DNA of 64,000 nucleotides from Ahniella affigens (GCF_003015185.1 NZ_CP027860.1:434001-498000), one strand, 5' to 3'; positions 47,755-57,840 are shown, numbered from the stretch's first letter. Translations and numbers: made by a program. The notes: generated by a model from the letters alone, not told the origin.

Positions 47755-48681
47755 ATGGGAAGCACACATTCATTCGAACTTGCGTCGGTTGAAACACTCC
47801 TGTTCGAAGGCGGCGGATTCGCGGTAGCCGGCTTTCGCTGCCCGGCCACACATCCACACTTTGCTGGAGCCAGTAATCTTCGCAACTTTTGCTTTGGGCT
47901 GCCGAGGCGGTCATCGCGCCTGACTGTCAACGACGGCCCCTGTTTCGTTGCCGATCGCAACACACTGGTACTGCTCAACGCTGGCGACTCCTATGCGCGC
48001 CAACGCTGTGGCAGCGACCGGGACGATACCGATGTCGTCGGGATCAGCAGCGATGTGCTCACTGACATCGTCAAGCACGTCGCGCCTGACACGCTGCAGC
48101 GTTTTGGCGGGCCGAGGTTTCCGTGCAACGATGTCACGATGCCCCCTTCGCTCTACTTTCAAGGACGCCTGACGTTCGAGCGGCTTCGAAATACTCACGT
48201 TCATAAACTGGCCGCCGAAGTCAGGCTGCTCGAGCTGGCGGGAAATGTCGTTGCCACAGCGGCCAATGCGGCTGGTGCACAAATTGATGGAGGCTTTCGT
48301 CGAGAGCTGGCGGGACGTCGCGCCCGCGAAGCCGTGCGACAAGTGAAAGAGCTCATGTGTCACTCGGTGCCACAGTGCGTTGATCTGAAGAGCCTCTCCG
48401 ACGCTGTACATATGTCGCAGTTTCATCTGTGCCGACTGTTTAAGCTGGATACGGGCACATCGATCCACAAGTACTGGCGACAGCTGGTTCTGGCTCAGTC
48501 TCTCGCCATGCTCAGCTGTCGTAGCATCGACATCTCTGGAATCGCGCTGTCCCTCGGCTTTGCCGCCCAAAGTCATTTTACGACGGCTTTCCGACAATAC
48601 TTCGGTGTCACGCCGGGGCAGTATCGTCGCGTTAACATGAATGGGCCGGGCAGCCTTGATGAGGCTCTTGGGAGCGGTTGA
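47755..48681 (+). CDS. AraC family transcriptional regulator
   Basis: The 308-residue protein has an unassigned N-terminal domain (about 1-190) and a C-terminal double HTH. The first helix-turn-helix reads VDLKSLSDAVHMSQFHLCRLF and the second IDISGIALSLGFAAQSHFTTAF, ending GVTPGQYRR. The ATG at 47755 is preceded by AAAGGT. It lies downstream of the TonB-dependent receptor and upstream of the permease gene, both on the same strand. Its target is unknown; the permease is a candidate. Confidence 0.83.
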   Translation: MGSTHSFELASVETLLFEGGGFAVAGFRCPATHPHFAGASNLRNFCFGLPRRSSRLTVNDGPCFVADRNTLVLLNAGDSYARQRCGSDRDDTDVVGISSDVLTDIVKHVAPDTLQRFGGPRFPCNDVTMPPSLYFQGRLTFERLRNTHVHKLAAEVRLLELAGNVVATAANAAGAQIDGGFRRELAGRRAREAVRQVKELMCHSVPQCVDLKSLSDAVHMSQFHLCRLFKLDTGTSIHKYWRQLVLAQSLAMLSCRSIDISGIALSLGFAAQSHFTTAFRQYFGVTPGQYRRVNMNGPGSLDEALGSG

Positions 48682-48864
48682 GCGGTCATTGCGGCTTGTG
48701 CCAAGAGCCCCGGACCTGACCGGATTTTGCCACGTGGCCCATGTCATCCGCCATATTCGTCGAGTGCAGCGTAATGGCTAGCATCGCCATTATCCCGATA
48801 GCCGCTCGGGGCATTGCCTCAACTGATCGGCCCAATATTTCTGCCGCAACCTCTGGAGAAAACG

Positions 48865-51321
48865 ATGCCGGCGATCTTATTTGATGCATGGCGTCGGCTA
48901 CGGCGGAATTCGCGATTAGCTCTGCTGATCGCACTATGCATCGCGTTCGCGGTGGCTGCTGTTGGTGCGACCTTGAGCCTCGTGTACGCGGTCACGATCA
49001 AGCCCTTGCCGTTTCCGGACAGCCACCGTCTGATGCGTGTGTGGGTTGCGAATGACCGCGATCAGCGCGTTAACCTGTCGATCCCGGAGCTGCGGGATCT
49101 GCAATCCATTGAGGCATTCGACGCCTTTGCAGGTGTGGCGCGTAGCCGCCTGGTCGCCTGGTTCGATGATGGGGCCATGCGACTACGGGGCGAAGCGGTG
49201 AGCGCGCGCTACCTGGAATTGATCGGTATTGTGCCGCGCCTGGGACGCGGCTTCAGCAGCACGGATTTCGCCGCAGATGCGCCGGCGGTAGCGATCGTCT
49301 CCGACAAGCTCTGGCGAACGCGCCTTGGCGCTGATCCAGCAGTTCTGGGCCGGACCTTGCGCTCCGAAAATCTCAATTTCCAGGTCATCGGAGTAATGCC
49401 TCCGGGCTTTATCGGCACCGTCGAAAGTGATGAGGTGGAAATATGGATGCCAATGCCGAAGTACCAGCCTGCGACCTTGATCGACGATCGCGGTGCGCGT
49501 CAGTCCTATGCTTTGGCCCGGCTTGCGCCCAATGTCAGTCCCGCAGTTGCAGAGGCGGAAGTCGTGGCCTTGGGACGTGCCCTGACCGAGGCTTACCCTC
49601 ATGAATACGAGCGGTTTCGCTGGTGGATCGAGCCGGTTGGTGAGAATTGGCGCCGTGGCTTGCGGGCAAACGCTTGGTTGCTTTTTGCGGCTGCTGGGGC
49701 GCTCTTGCTGGTTGCGCTGATCAATGTGATCGGACTGGCGCTGGTGCGCGCCGTCGATCGACGGCGCGAGTTTGCTGTACGGAGCGCCCTGGGCGCCTCG
49801 GTGCGGCAGATTGCGGTGCTGTTGTTTGCCGAAAACGCGTTGATCGCTGGTGTCGGCGCGGTTGCAGGTGCGTTTGCCGTGCCGCTGCTGCTACACCTGT
49901 TTGTCGCGTCCGCGCCCGTGGCTTTGCCGGGCTATTTCGACTTGCGCGCAGATCCGGTGACAGTCGCCGCACTAGCACTCGTGTGTGGTTGCGCAGCGCT
50001 ATTCGCCGGGCTCGTTCCAGCCTGGCTCACGCACCGCTCGGAAATTCGGCCGGCCCTCAATGACGGCGGTCGCGGACACTCCGGCAATAGTGCCACCCGA
50101 CGTGCGACGCGAGTGCTCGTGGTCGCCCAGATCTCCAGCGCAGTCTTGCTCCTGGTGGTCAGTGGATTGTTGCTGCGTTCTTACAATGCAATGGCACAGA
50201 CCGAGCTCGGCTTCCGCACTGATGTTGTGCGTCTGGCTCTGTCGGTGAGCGAGCTCGATCATGGCGGCGCGCCGGCCGCGTTTCGTGAGCGCATTGCAAG
50301 AGGTCTGCGATCCGAGCCAGGTGTACAAGCGGTTGGCCTCGTATGGCCAACGTTGCCACCGTGGGATGCCCGGAAGCCGATGTTCCATCATGCCAGTCAA
50401 GGGGAGCAACCTGTGGAAGGCGGTCCGCGCATGGGCGGGCATGCCGTTGATCCCGGCTTCTTCGAGATGCTTGGTCTGAACTTGTTGGCGGGTCGGAACA
50501 TCGGTAGTGAAGACCAGGCCGATACTGCGCCAGTGGTAGTTATCTCGGCGAGCCTGGCGCAACAGTTGGGTGGCGCCGAGCGGGTCATCGGTACCGAGTT
50601 GATCAACTTGCTGCCAAATGGCGAGATGCCGGAACGCGCGCGCATCATCGGCGTGGTCAGTGATGTTGCCTGGGACGGCTACGGCGAGCAGGACACGGGC
50701 CGCGCAATTCGATGGGACGATCCTGCAGATCCGGCCGCGCATCGGCGTGACGCCTATTACGCGCTCGCACAAGTTCCCTCGACAACCATATCGATCGGTC
50801 TGCGCATGCATGGCGATCAGGCACAAGCATTGAACACTTTGAAGCGACGCCTGGGCGAACTGGCACCGCGATCGGCGATTCAATGGGATTCGCTGATGAC
50901 TGACGAGTTGGCGGTCGAGAACAAAGCACCGCTCTTCGCTGCGATCTTGACTACCGCATTTTCGTTGTCCGCGCTGTCACTGGCGGCGCTCGGTCTATTC
51001 GCCCTCGTCGCAAACAGTGTCGCGAACCGTAGCGCCGAGTTTGGCTTGCGCCTGGCGCTCGGCTCAACGCAGGCCCGATTGCTTCGCACTGTGATTGATG
51101 AGGGCCTCGTGTTGGCCGTTGTCGGCATCCTTGTGGGCACCATAGCGGCGCTGGCTGCTAGCCGCATGTTGAGTACCTTGTTACATGGAATCAGCCCGCT
51201 GGATCCATTGGCCTATGTGACGGTTGCGACCGTGATGCTCATCGTTGCCGGACTGGCCAGTTGGTGGCCGGCCCGACGTGCCGCAGCCACCGAGCCCAGC
51301 GCCGCATTCCGAAACAACTAA
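48865..51321 (+). CDS. ADOP-type FtsX/MacB-family permease
   Basis: The 818-residue inner-membrane protein has a first membrane segment (about 17-40), a periplasmic MacB-like domain, and a block of three segments with FAVRSALGASVRQIAVLLF. A second periplasmic domain and another FtsX block (FGLRLALGSTQARLLRTV) follow, ending RAAATEPSAAFRNN. This duplicated plan is that of the acidobacterial duplicated orphan permeases. No ATPase gene is adjacent, as usual for these orphans. GGAG stands seven bases before the ATG. The substrate is unknown. Confidence 0.88.
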   Translation: MPAILFDAWRRLRRNSRLALLIALCIAFAVAAVGATLSLVYAVTIKPLPFPDSHRLMRVWVANDRDQRVNLSIPELRDLQSIEAFDAFAGVARSRLVAWFDDGAMRLRGEAVSARYLELIGIVPRLGRGFSSTDFAADAPAVAIVSDKLWRTRLGADPAVLGRTLRSENLNFQVIGVMPPGFIGTVESDEVEIWMPMPKYQPATLIDDRGARQSYALARLAPNVSPAVAEAEVVALGRALTEAYPHEYERFRWWIEPVGENWRRGLRANAWLLFAAAGALLLVALINVIGLALVRAVDRRREFAVRSALGASVRQIAVLLFAENALIAGVGAVAGAFAVPLLLHLFVASAPVALPGYFDLRADPVTVAALALVCGCAALFAGLVPAWLTHRSEIRPALNDGGRGHSGNSATRRATRVLVVAQISSAVLLLVVSGLLLRSYNAMAQTELGFRTDVVRLALSVSELDHGGAPAAFRERIARGLRSEPGVQAVGLVWPTLPPWDARKPMFHHASQGEQPVEGGPRMGGHAVDPGFFEMLGLNLLAGRNIGSEDQADTAPVVVISASLAQQLGGAERVIGTELINLLPNGEMPERARIIGVVSDVAWDGYGEQDTGRAIRWDDPADPAAHRRDAYYALAQVPSTTISIGLRMHGDQAQALNTLKRRLGELAPRSAIQWDSLMTDELAVENKAPLFAAILTTAFSLSALSLAALGLFALVANSVANRSAEFGLRLALGSTQARLLRTVIDEGLVLAVVGILVGTIAALAASRMLSTLLHGISPLDPLAYVTVATVMLIVAGLASWWPARRAAATEPSAAFRNN

Positions 51322-51607
51322 GGAGGGTCTGAATAAGTCCAGGTGGGCTGCTTCAGGCGCTCCAGAAAGCGTGTGAAAACGGTCGAGTGTGACTGGCTCA
51401 ACGCGCATCTGCATGCGCACGAGAGTCTCCGATGAGCGGCAGGTGCGGTCAGAAATGCCCGCCGCAGCAAGGTCAGTCTGGCAGACGCATATACCGTGTG
51501 CAGCACACCCGCGTTAGCGCAAGAACAGGAAAGCATGGCTCCTGTACCGGTTCATACTCGAAGTCAGACGGTTTCTTGCATAACTGATCGGCGGAAGAGG
51601 ATAAGTC

Positions 51608-52232
51608 ATGAATCAGGCGCTTCGTCCTGTTGTTTGGGTGCTGATCTTCGGAGCTTTGACGTTTCCGGCTACGGCGGTAACAATTTTCCTGAGATGGCGC
51701 GCGGGCTGGCTGGCGACGGAGACGCGCTTGGGCTCGACGAGTCGGTTAATCCGTTCATGGAAATCTCTCGCTCGTCGTCGGCTTGGGCGCGCCCATGCAA
51801 ACCGGTGCGGTGACCTATCGTCTTGGCGCCAGCTACAATCATCGTGCCTGGGATTTCCAAGCCGTCTGCGTTGGCCCCACTCTTTGCGTGGATCATTCGT
51901 ATCCGCGCCAGGTCAACAGCGCCGGTTTGGGTTGGATGATCCGCCTCGGGGAACTGTGTCCGCCGTTTCAGCCAAGTGGCGCCGAGTTCACCAGTCCCTG
52001 GCCCAACGATTCCCAGCGCGACTTCTTGTTTGGCGATCAGGATGGGACCGAGTACGTGATGAATTGCGATCCGCTGGTCGACAGCGCCTGCAATGACGGC
52101 ACGCCGTCGCGCTGTGTCTTGGACGGATACCGCATGAGGTTGGATCGTGTGGGCCCGCAGTATGTGGTGCGCTATCCAAACGGCACCGGCGCCAACTCGG
52201 AAAAGCGAATCTCTGCGGGCTTAGAAAGCTGA
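51608..52232 (+). pseudogene. Frameshifted N-terminal remnant of an RHS/YD-repeat protein
   Basis: Three frames must be joined. A signal-peptide-like start (MNQALRPVVWVLIFGALTF) passes near 51680 into a frame reading NFPEMARGLAGD-GLDESVNPF. Near 51758 it passes into one reading GNLSLVVGLGAPMQTGAVTYRL, followed by YNHRAWDFQ and GLGWMIRLGELCPPF. These are the conserved N-terminal features of secreted RHS-type proteins of gammaproteobacteria. A single missing base after NPF explains the second shift. The sequence stops at 52232 without any YD repeats, so it is a truncated relic. A 286-bp gap before it holds nothing I can support. Confidence 0.65.
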
Positions 52233-52302
52233 AGTCACATTGTTGCCTTCGCTATATGGGCTATCAGTCGCATCTGTCGGCGGCATCGGCACTACGCGAC
52301 TC

Positions 52303-52494
52303 TCAGCGTGAAGTTGGATCTGGGATCGGATCGTTGGCCTCGGCTGCCTTGATCCGGCCATTCCGGCGCAGGGCCTCGCGCAACACGAATTCGATCTGCG
52401 CATTCATGCTACGCAGATCGTCGTCGGCCCAACGCTGTATGGCTTCCAGAATCTGCGCGTTGATGCGAAGTGGGTAGGCTTTCTTTTCGCTCAT
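52303..52494 (-). CDS. Small Arc-family DNA-binding-like protein
   Basis: The 63-residue protein MSEKKAYPLRINAQILEAI... has a ribbon-helix-helix pattern with the strand YPLRINAQ, helix ILEAIQRWADDDL and helix MNAQIEFVLREAL. It lies just downstream of an SPFH gene, a pairing seen in other xanthomonads. AGGTGAGCC precedes the ATG. Regulation of the SPFH gene is a guess. Confidence 0.75.
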   Translation of the reverse strand: MSEKKAYPLRINAQILEAIQRWADDDLRSMNAQIEFVLREALRRNGRIKAAEANDPIPDPTSR

Positions 52495-52562
52495 GGCTCA
52501 CCTGCGCTTGGTCCCGCCTGACTCGATGCGCAACGCGCACCCAATGGGGCGGGACTGCAAGA

Positions 52563-52588
52563 AACGGCGCTGCCTAGGCAGCGCCGTT
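52563..52588 (-). terminator. Terminator-like palindrome after the SPFH gene
   Basis: AACGGCGCTGCC-TA-GGCAGCGCCGTT is a perfect 12-bp palindrome beginning 8 bases after the SPFH stop. TTTCTTGC follows on the minus strand. It may partly separate the SPFH transcript from the small Arc-like gene. Confidence 0.7.
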
Positions 52589-52595
52589 CGGTCGA

Positions 52596-53453
52596 TCAGT
52601 AAATCGAACCGGCGTTGACAATGGGTTGCGTGGACCGTTCGCCACAGAGCACCACCAGCAAGTTCGACACCATCTGCGCCTTGCGTTCCTCATCGAGTTG
52701 CACGACGCCCTTTTCAGCCAATTGCTCCAGCGCCATGTGCACCATGCTGACCGCGCCTTCGACGATCTTGCTTCGCGCTGCGATGATCGCGCTTGCCTGC
52801 TGGCGTTGCAGCATCGCTTGGGCGATTTCTGGCGCGTAAGCCAAGTGCGAGATGCGGGCTTCGAGCACTTGCACGCCGGCCGAAGTCAGGCGTTCCTGGA
52901 TTTCCTTCTGCAAGTGGTCGGCGATTTCCTTGGTGTGGCTGCGCAGCGAGATCGTATGGCCATCGTGCATGTCATACGGATAGCTGGTCGCCGATTGGCG
53001 TAGCGCCGCTTCGGTCTGCACGTGCACGAAGTGTTCGTAGCTGTCCACCGAGAACACCGCCTCAGCGGAGTCGACCACCTGCCACACCACGATGGCACCG
53101 ATTTCGATCGGCGAGCCTTCCAGGTCATTGACCTTCAACTTGCTCGATTCGAAGTTTCGAATGCGGAGCGACACCAATTGCTTGCTGTAGAACGGATTCG
53201 CCCAACGCAGGCCCTCGTTGCGCACGGTGCCCTTGTAGTCGCCGAAGAGCTGAATCACCGCTGCGGTATTGGGCTGCACGACGAAAAACCCGAACCAACA
53301 CAGAAACACGCCGATCGCCAAGGGGATTCCGAGCAGAATCAGTTTCAGTATGAACACGACGGGGATGCTCAAGGTGACAAGCAGCAGCACGAGCAGCATC
53401 GGAATGCCCGGCAGCGTCGACAGGGGACGTTCGGAAATGTGGGTATTGCTCAC
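52596..53453 (-). CDS. SPFH/stomatin-like membrane protein
   Basis: The 285-residue protein has two N-terminal membrane segments (about 18-38 and 40-60) and an SPFH domain ([19 protein letters not shown]... [18 protein letters not shown]). A coiled coil with [19 protein letters not shown] follows. Such proteins form large membrane-microdomain scaffolds. The GTG start follows AGGAGTGAGCC. The same leader pattern precedes the small gene downstream. Confidence 0.88.
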   Translation of the reverse strand: MSNTHISERPLSTLPGIPMLLVLLLVTLSIPVVFILKLILLGIPLAIGVFLCWFGFFVVQPNTAAVIQLFGDYKGTVRNEGLRWANPFYSKQLVSLRIRNFESSKLKVNDLEGSPIEIGAIVVWQVVDSAEAVFSVDSYEHFVHVQTEAALRQSATSYPYDMHDGHTISLRSHTKEIADHLQKEIQERLTSAGVQVLEARISHLAYAPEIAQAMLQRQQASAIIAARSKIVEGAVSMVHMALEQLAEKGVVQLDEERKAQMVSNLLVVLCGERSTQPIVNAGSIY

Positions 53454-53563
53454 GGCTCACTCCTGGATGAACGGATCACAACGATATCAAAACGATATCT
53501 TGCGCGCAAGAAAGCGACCGAGTCAAGCTCTGGCCTGAGTGCGTTTATTGTGGAATTTCGAAC

Positions 53564-55684
53564 ATGCGAGCCGTTATTTTGGGGTTGCTCGGATATCTTG
53601 CGCTGGTCGACAGTTCCGACGCTGCGGCCTTGGAAACGCTCTGGAGCCAGTCCTATGGGCTTAACCAACCGGGATACGCTGGGGTGTTGTCCGTAGACCT
53701 TGACGGTGACGGAAATGACGAGGCGGTCATCACCGGCAACGACGAGCCTGGATTTGATCCGACGGGAATTGATCTGCTCGCCGTGTTGGACCGCGATCCA
53801 ACCAGCCCGAGTCGGTTCCGGATTGGAACCTATCGGCGTCTGGGGCCGGGTGCCGACATCCTGGGCAAGATTGTCCGGTACCGACCGGTCAATGCGAGCG
53901 CGGACCGCGTCTTGGTTTCGGTGATCGCGTCAGGTCAGGCCACGCTGCTGCAATTTGCGGGCCCGGATCTGCATCTGGAGACATCGGTGCCGTTGCCAAG
54001 CGGATTTCAGTTGAATGGGGTTGGCGATGTTGATGCCGACGGCACCCTTGACGGCTACGGCTGTTATTGTGCGGGCGGCCAGTTTGGCGTCGTGGGTACC
54101 ATTTCATTGCAGACTGGCGCCGCCACCTATGTCGGTACCGAGCAGGCCAATCGCGTTGGGGCCGGCCAGCTCGACAGTGACCCTGCACTGGAGCTGATTC
54201 TGGCAAGCAACTGGACTATTAGTGGCCGAGTCATGGACGGCGCCAGCCATGCATTTGACGCAGTCGATCCGGTGGGTTTTCACGGCGAAGTGCTGGTTGG
54301 CAATTTCATCGGCGGCCCTGACATCCAGGAATTCTTTATTTCGGCCGGTCCGGTCGGCGCCCGCCTTTATAGCTTGACACCAAGCTTCGGGGCGGTGCGT
54401 GACATCAGTGCGGGGCAGTTGTATTCGCTGACAGCTGCGGACCTGGATGACGATGGGATTGATGAATTGCTCACCGGTGATCGCAAGTACGCGGGGGTCA
54501 AGGTTTATGACACGACAACGGGCGACGAGATCGATAGTTTCGTCAACGCTAACTATGGCGTGGATGCGCTGACGGTCGGCAACTTCAACGATCAGCCCGG
54601 TCTGGAACTGTTGATCACGGGCGGGCTTGGGACGACGCAACGGGACATCGTCTATGTCTATGACGTCACCAGCACCGAGGCCCGATTCAGACAGAATTCG
54701 TCCTGGCCTCCAGAGATCGACCTGGCGCTCGCAGATCTTGATCAGGACGGTTCACTCGAGGCCATTTATGAGCACGTGGATTCCAAGACCACACCAACTG
54801 GCAGGGAGCTCTTTATTGCCAACGCGTCCGATGGCGCCTTGTTGCGTTCGCAAGAGTTCCATTACAACGACGTTGGCGCTTATGGCGGTGTGCGGATGCA
54901 GGCCGCCAATCTTGACGCCGATCCGCAGGCCGAGATCATGATCAGCACGGGCCTGTCCGACAGCACGCACGTGCGAGCGATCGATAGTGTGTCGCTGAGC
55001 TCGCAGTGGGGCTTCGACTACAACGGCTTCAACAATGACATGCACGACATGGCGATCGTGCCTCTGCCAAACCAGGCGCCGCGTGTGGTGCTGGCCATGC
55101 GGTACAACACGGTCGGCATGGGTGACAATGGCAACATGATGTGGTTCTCGACCGTCGTTGGGCAGAGCGCCCCAGGTCACCTAGCGACCGGCAACGTCGA
55201 TTCCGATCCAGATGCGGAACTGGTCTGGGCCAGTGGGTCGTGGTTGATACTGCAAGAGCTCACAGACGGGGCGTTTCTGCGTCTCTTCGACGTCGGTGCG
55301 CCTATTCTGGACGTTGGCGTTGAGACCATTGATGGGCAATGCCGACTGGTCGCGATGTTTGCCACCGAACTCGTCCGCTATCGCTGCAGCGATGGCGTCG
55401 AGCTGTCGCGGCGGCAATATGGTGGTGTGGTTGCACAGGCCATCGCGGTGGTCACTGATTCCGAAGGCCCGCTGGTGTTGGCTGCCGGTGATCGGGTGTA
55501 CATCCGGGGGCATTCGGACAATCTCGCCGTCTCCGAGCCGCTGGGGCGGGACGTGGGCATCAACAATCAAATGGCAGTAGCGAAGCACGACAACAAGATA
55601 TGGGTGTTCGCGGCGAGTCGGGATTCAGTTCATATGCTCCGGCACAATCTGGTGGACTTCGCCGACGGGTTTGAGGCGCCGTAG
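53564..55684 (+). CDS. Secreted FG-GAP/VCBS repeat protein
   Basis: The 706-residue precursor has a signal peptide (MRAVILGLLGYLALVDSSDA). Repeated Ca-binding-like motifs such as VDLDGDGNDEAVITGN, DVDADGTLDG, ADLDDDGIDELLTGD and ADLDQDGSLEAIYEH mark FG-GAP beta-propeller blades. The C-terminus DFADGFEAP resembles a terminal motif seen in secreted proteins of some Xanthomonadales. Extracellular or surface location is likely; no enzymatic domain is visible. Divergent from the SPFH gene. Confidence 0.82.
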   Translation: MRAVILGLLGYLALVDSSDAAALETLWSQSYGLNQPGYAGVLSVDLDGDGNDEAVITGNDEPGFDPTGIDLLAVLDRDPTSPSRFRIGTYRRLGPGADILGKIVRYRPVNASADRVLVSVIASGQATLLQFAGPDLHLETSVPLPSGFQLNGVGDVDADGTLDGYGCYCAGGQFGVVGTISLQTGAATYVGTEQANRVGAGQLDSDPALELILASNWTISGRVMDGASHAFDAVDPVGFHGEVLVGNFIGGPDIQEFFISAGPVGARLYSLTPSFGAVRDISAGQLYSLTAADLDDDGIDELLTGDRKYAGVKVYDTTTGDEIDSFVNANYGVDALTVGNFNDQPGLELLITGGLGTTQRDIVYVYDVTSTEARFRQNSSWPPEIDLALADLDQDGSLEAIYEHVDSKTTPTGRELFIANASDGALLRSQEFHYNDVGAYGGVRMQAANLDADPQAEIMISTGLSDSTHVRAIDSVSLSSQWGFDYNGFNNDMHDMAIVPLPNQAPRVVLAMRYNTVGMGDNGNMMWFSTVVGQSAPGHLATGNVDSDPDAELVWASGSWLILQELTDGAFLRLFDVGAPILDVGVETIDGQCRLVAMFATELVRYRCSDGVELSRRQYGGVVAQAIAVVTDSEGPLVLAAGDRVYIRGHSDNLAVSEPLGRDVGINNQMAVAKHDNKIWVFAASRDSVHMLRHNLVDFADGFEAP

Positions 55685-55736
55685 TGGGACGCTGACGGGC
55701 GCCTCTTGCGGCGCGAGATTTACCGCGGCGCCAACG

Positions 55737-56234
55737 TCACGCGTCGCGATTCTTCGCGCGCATGACCCGTGCTTTCTCACGCTCCCACTCGCGCTCTTTC
55801 AGGTCGTCGCGCTTGTCGTGTTCCTTTTTGCCCTGGGCCAGGCCGAGTTCGATCTTGACGCGGTTGTTCTTCCAGTACATGGCGGTCGGGATCAGCGTGT
55901 AGCCCTTGCGCTCGACTTGACCGACCAGGCGGTCGATCTCGCGCCGGTGCAGTAGCAATTTGCGCGTTCGGCGTTCTTCCGGAAACACATGGGTGGACGC
56001 CGAGCTCAGGGGCACGATCTGGGCACCGAACAGGAACATTTCGCCGCCTTTCAGAATGGCGTAGCCGTCGCCCAGGTTGCAGCGACCGGCGCGCAACGCC
56101 TTGACCTCCCAGCCTTCCAGAGCCAATCCCGCCTCGATACGTTCGTCGAAGCGATATTCGTGCTTGGCGCGCTTGTTTAGGGCAATGGTGCTGTCGCCCT
56201 TGGCGCCTTTCTTGTCGTCCTTTTTCTTGTTCAT
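55737..56234 (-). CDS. smpB: SsrA-binding protein
   Basis: The tmRNA partner of trans-translation, 165 residues. Conserved parts are [43 protein letters not shown], and the basic C-terminal tail [22 protein letters not shown] lies before the ATG at 56234; codons upstream in frame lack support. It converges on the FG-GAP gene and diverges from ratA. Confidence 0.97.
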   Translation of the reverse strand: MNKKKDDKKGAKGDSTIALNKRAKHEYRFDERIEAGLALEGWEVKALRAGRCNLGDGYAILKGGEMFLFGAQIVPLSSASTHVFPEERRTRKLLLHRREIDRLVGQVERKGYTLIPTAMYWKNNRVKIELGLAQGKKEHDKRDDLKEREWEREKARVMRAKNRDA

Positions 56235-56425
56235 AGATCCTTCCTGGCGATTGACAGCGATCGGTCGGCACCTGGCAAACAAGCGTCACAGGCGGCTTCA
56301 ACCAACCAGTCCGGGGTCGTTCGAGCAGCTGACGCCAGAGCCCTAGGCCTTGGCTTACCGGGCGTTCCGGGTCGCAATCGCGGTACTATTCTTGCTGGTT
56401 TTGCTGCTTCCTGAAAGGTTTTTGC

Positions 56426-56863
56426 TTGAGTCGGATCGAACGCTCTGCCCTGATTGCCCAGCCGGCCGGCCGCATGTTCACCCTGGTCAACGAGGTTGAA
56501 GACTATCCACGCCTGTTTACCTGGTGCCAGGCCGCGCGCATTGAAAGCCGCAGCGACACTCAGATGCGCGCCCGTCTGGACCTGTCCTATCTGGGTTTTC
56601 GGGCGGGCTTTTCAACCGAGAACGAATTGGTGCCGGGTGAGTCGATCACGCTCAACCTGCTCGAAGGTCCGTTCAAGTCGTTACGCGGCCGCTGGCAGTT
56701 TTTGGCCCTGGGCGATGTGGGCTGCAAGGTCACCTTGAACCTGGACTTCGAGTTCGCCGGTTCGCTGATGGGATCCGCGCTGGCACTGGGCTTCCAAGGT
56801 TTGGCGGACCGATTGGTCGACGATTTCTCGCGCGCGGCCCGTAACCTACCCAAGGCTGCCTGA
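56426..56863 (+). CDS. ratA: RatA/COQ10-family START-domain protein
   Basis: The 145-residue protein starts MSRIERSALIAQPAGRMFTLV and continues EVEDYPRLFTWCQAARI. A single START-like domain is typical of the family. Such proteins bind ubiquinone or, in E. coli, block ribosome association. The start is TTG with AAAGG upstream, supported by conservation of the N-terminus. It is coupled to rnfH by a one-base TGATG overlap. Confidence 0.92.
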   Translation: MSRIERSALIAQPAGRMFTLVNEVEDYPRLFTWCQAARIESRSDTQMRARLDLSYLGFRAGFSTENELVPGESITLNLLEGPFKSLRGRWQFLALGDVGCKVTLNLDFEFAGSLMGSALALGFQGLADRLVDDFSRAARNLPKAA

Positions 56864-57150
56864 TGCTGAGCGTGCAAATCGTCTATGCACTGCCTGATCG
56901 CGTCTGGCAGCAGACTCTGGTGGTGCCCGAAGGCAGTGTTCTTGCCGATGCGGTGCAGGCTTCAAATATGCTGGAGGCCTGCCCGGAGACAGGTGATTGG
57001 GCGACCCGAGTGGGCATTCACGGTCGGCGCGTGGCACCCGAGACAAAACTTCGCGATCAAGACCGAATCGAGATCTACCGGCCGCTCTTAATCGATCCCA
57101 AAGACGCGCGGCGCCAGAGAGCTTCCCGACTGCGTCACAAGCGCGCTTGA
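56863..57150 (+). CDS. rnfH: RnfH family protein (UPF0125)
   Basis: The 95-residue ubiquitin-like small protein has VQIVYALPDRVWQQ, VPEGSVLADAVQASN, and the family RVGIHGRRV-PET-LRDQDRIEIYRPL. Its role is not defined; it is usually encoded after ratA, as here (TGATG overlap). A basic C-terminal tail is normal for the family. Downstream, a palindrome CCCGGAT-CAA-ATCCGGG at 57359-57375 may end this transcript or belong to a repeat. Confidence 0.92.
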   Translation: MLSVQIVYALPDRVWQQTLVVPEGSVLADAVQASNMLEACPETGDWATRVGIHGRRVAPETKLRDQDRIEIYRPLLIDPKDARRQRASRLRHKRA

Positions 57151-57441
57151 GCCGCATCCGGGGGAAGACTGGCTCCGGCACGACTGGCGAGGTGCTGAAT
57201 GTATCGCTTGGAATGCCGGGGGCTATCCATCGAACATTGCTCAAGGCATTGTTCTTGCGGTTATTTCAGCGAAACCGTTGGGGCCAGTTCCGGCAGAGCG
57301 GAACATTGCTCGTTGTTCGAGCTGGGTCTCTGTGCTCAGGACAAAGCACCAAACCCACCCCGGATCAAATCCGGGATGCCGAAAGGCGAATTGGGAACCG
57401 CTGGGGAAATCGGTCCTACCTGCAATCCGAAATGAGTCGCG

Positions 57442-57840
57442 TTAGCCGTTGCTCTGGCCCGGCACGCGCCGACGGTTGTCTTCCGGCACGTTTTTCTGCA
57501 GCTCCTGCGAGGCGCGCAACAACTCGTCCTCGGCTTCAGGCTGCCAGTCGCCTTCGATGCGTTCGAGTGTGTCGTTCTCGAAATAAAGGCTCAAGGTCTT
57601 GATTTCGGCATCGTGGTGGCGCCGTCGGGTGCTCGTCAGGTAATCCCAACGATTCTGCTCGAACGGTGACGTCAGCTGAGGCGTGCCCATGACGAGCTCG
57701 ACCTGACGCTTGGTCATCCCGGGCTTGAGCTGGTCGACCATGTCCTGGTCAACAAGATTGCCTTGGCGAATATCCATTTTGTACACCACTCCACAGGCGC
57801 TCAGGCTGAGAACCAGGGCAAGGCAAAGCAATCGAAGCAT
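57442..57840 (-). CDS. bamE: Outer-membrane assembly lipoprotein BamE
   Basis: The 132-residue lipoprotein has a signal peptide ending LSAC and the family features IRQGNLVDQDMVDQLKPGMTKRQV, VMGTPQL and DYL-S. It is part of the BAM complex that inserts outer-membrane proteins. The ATG is preferred over a GTG three codons upstream; neither has a strong ribosome site. Divergent from fur, an arrangement conserved in xanthomonads and pseudomonads (omlA-fur). Confidence 0.94.
   Translation of the reverse strand: MLRLLCLALVLSLSACGVVYKMDIRQGNLVDQDMVDQLKPGMTKRQVELVMGTPQLTSPFEQNRWDYLTSTRRRHHDAEIKTLSLYFENDTLERIEGDWQPEAEDELLRASQELQKNVPEDNRRRVPGQSNG

Noticed and set aside
57232-57311. Direct repeat of GAACATTGCTC (57232 and 57301) downstream of rnfH
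   Set aside because: Only 11 bp twice; too short and isolated to be called an array or attachment site.
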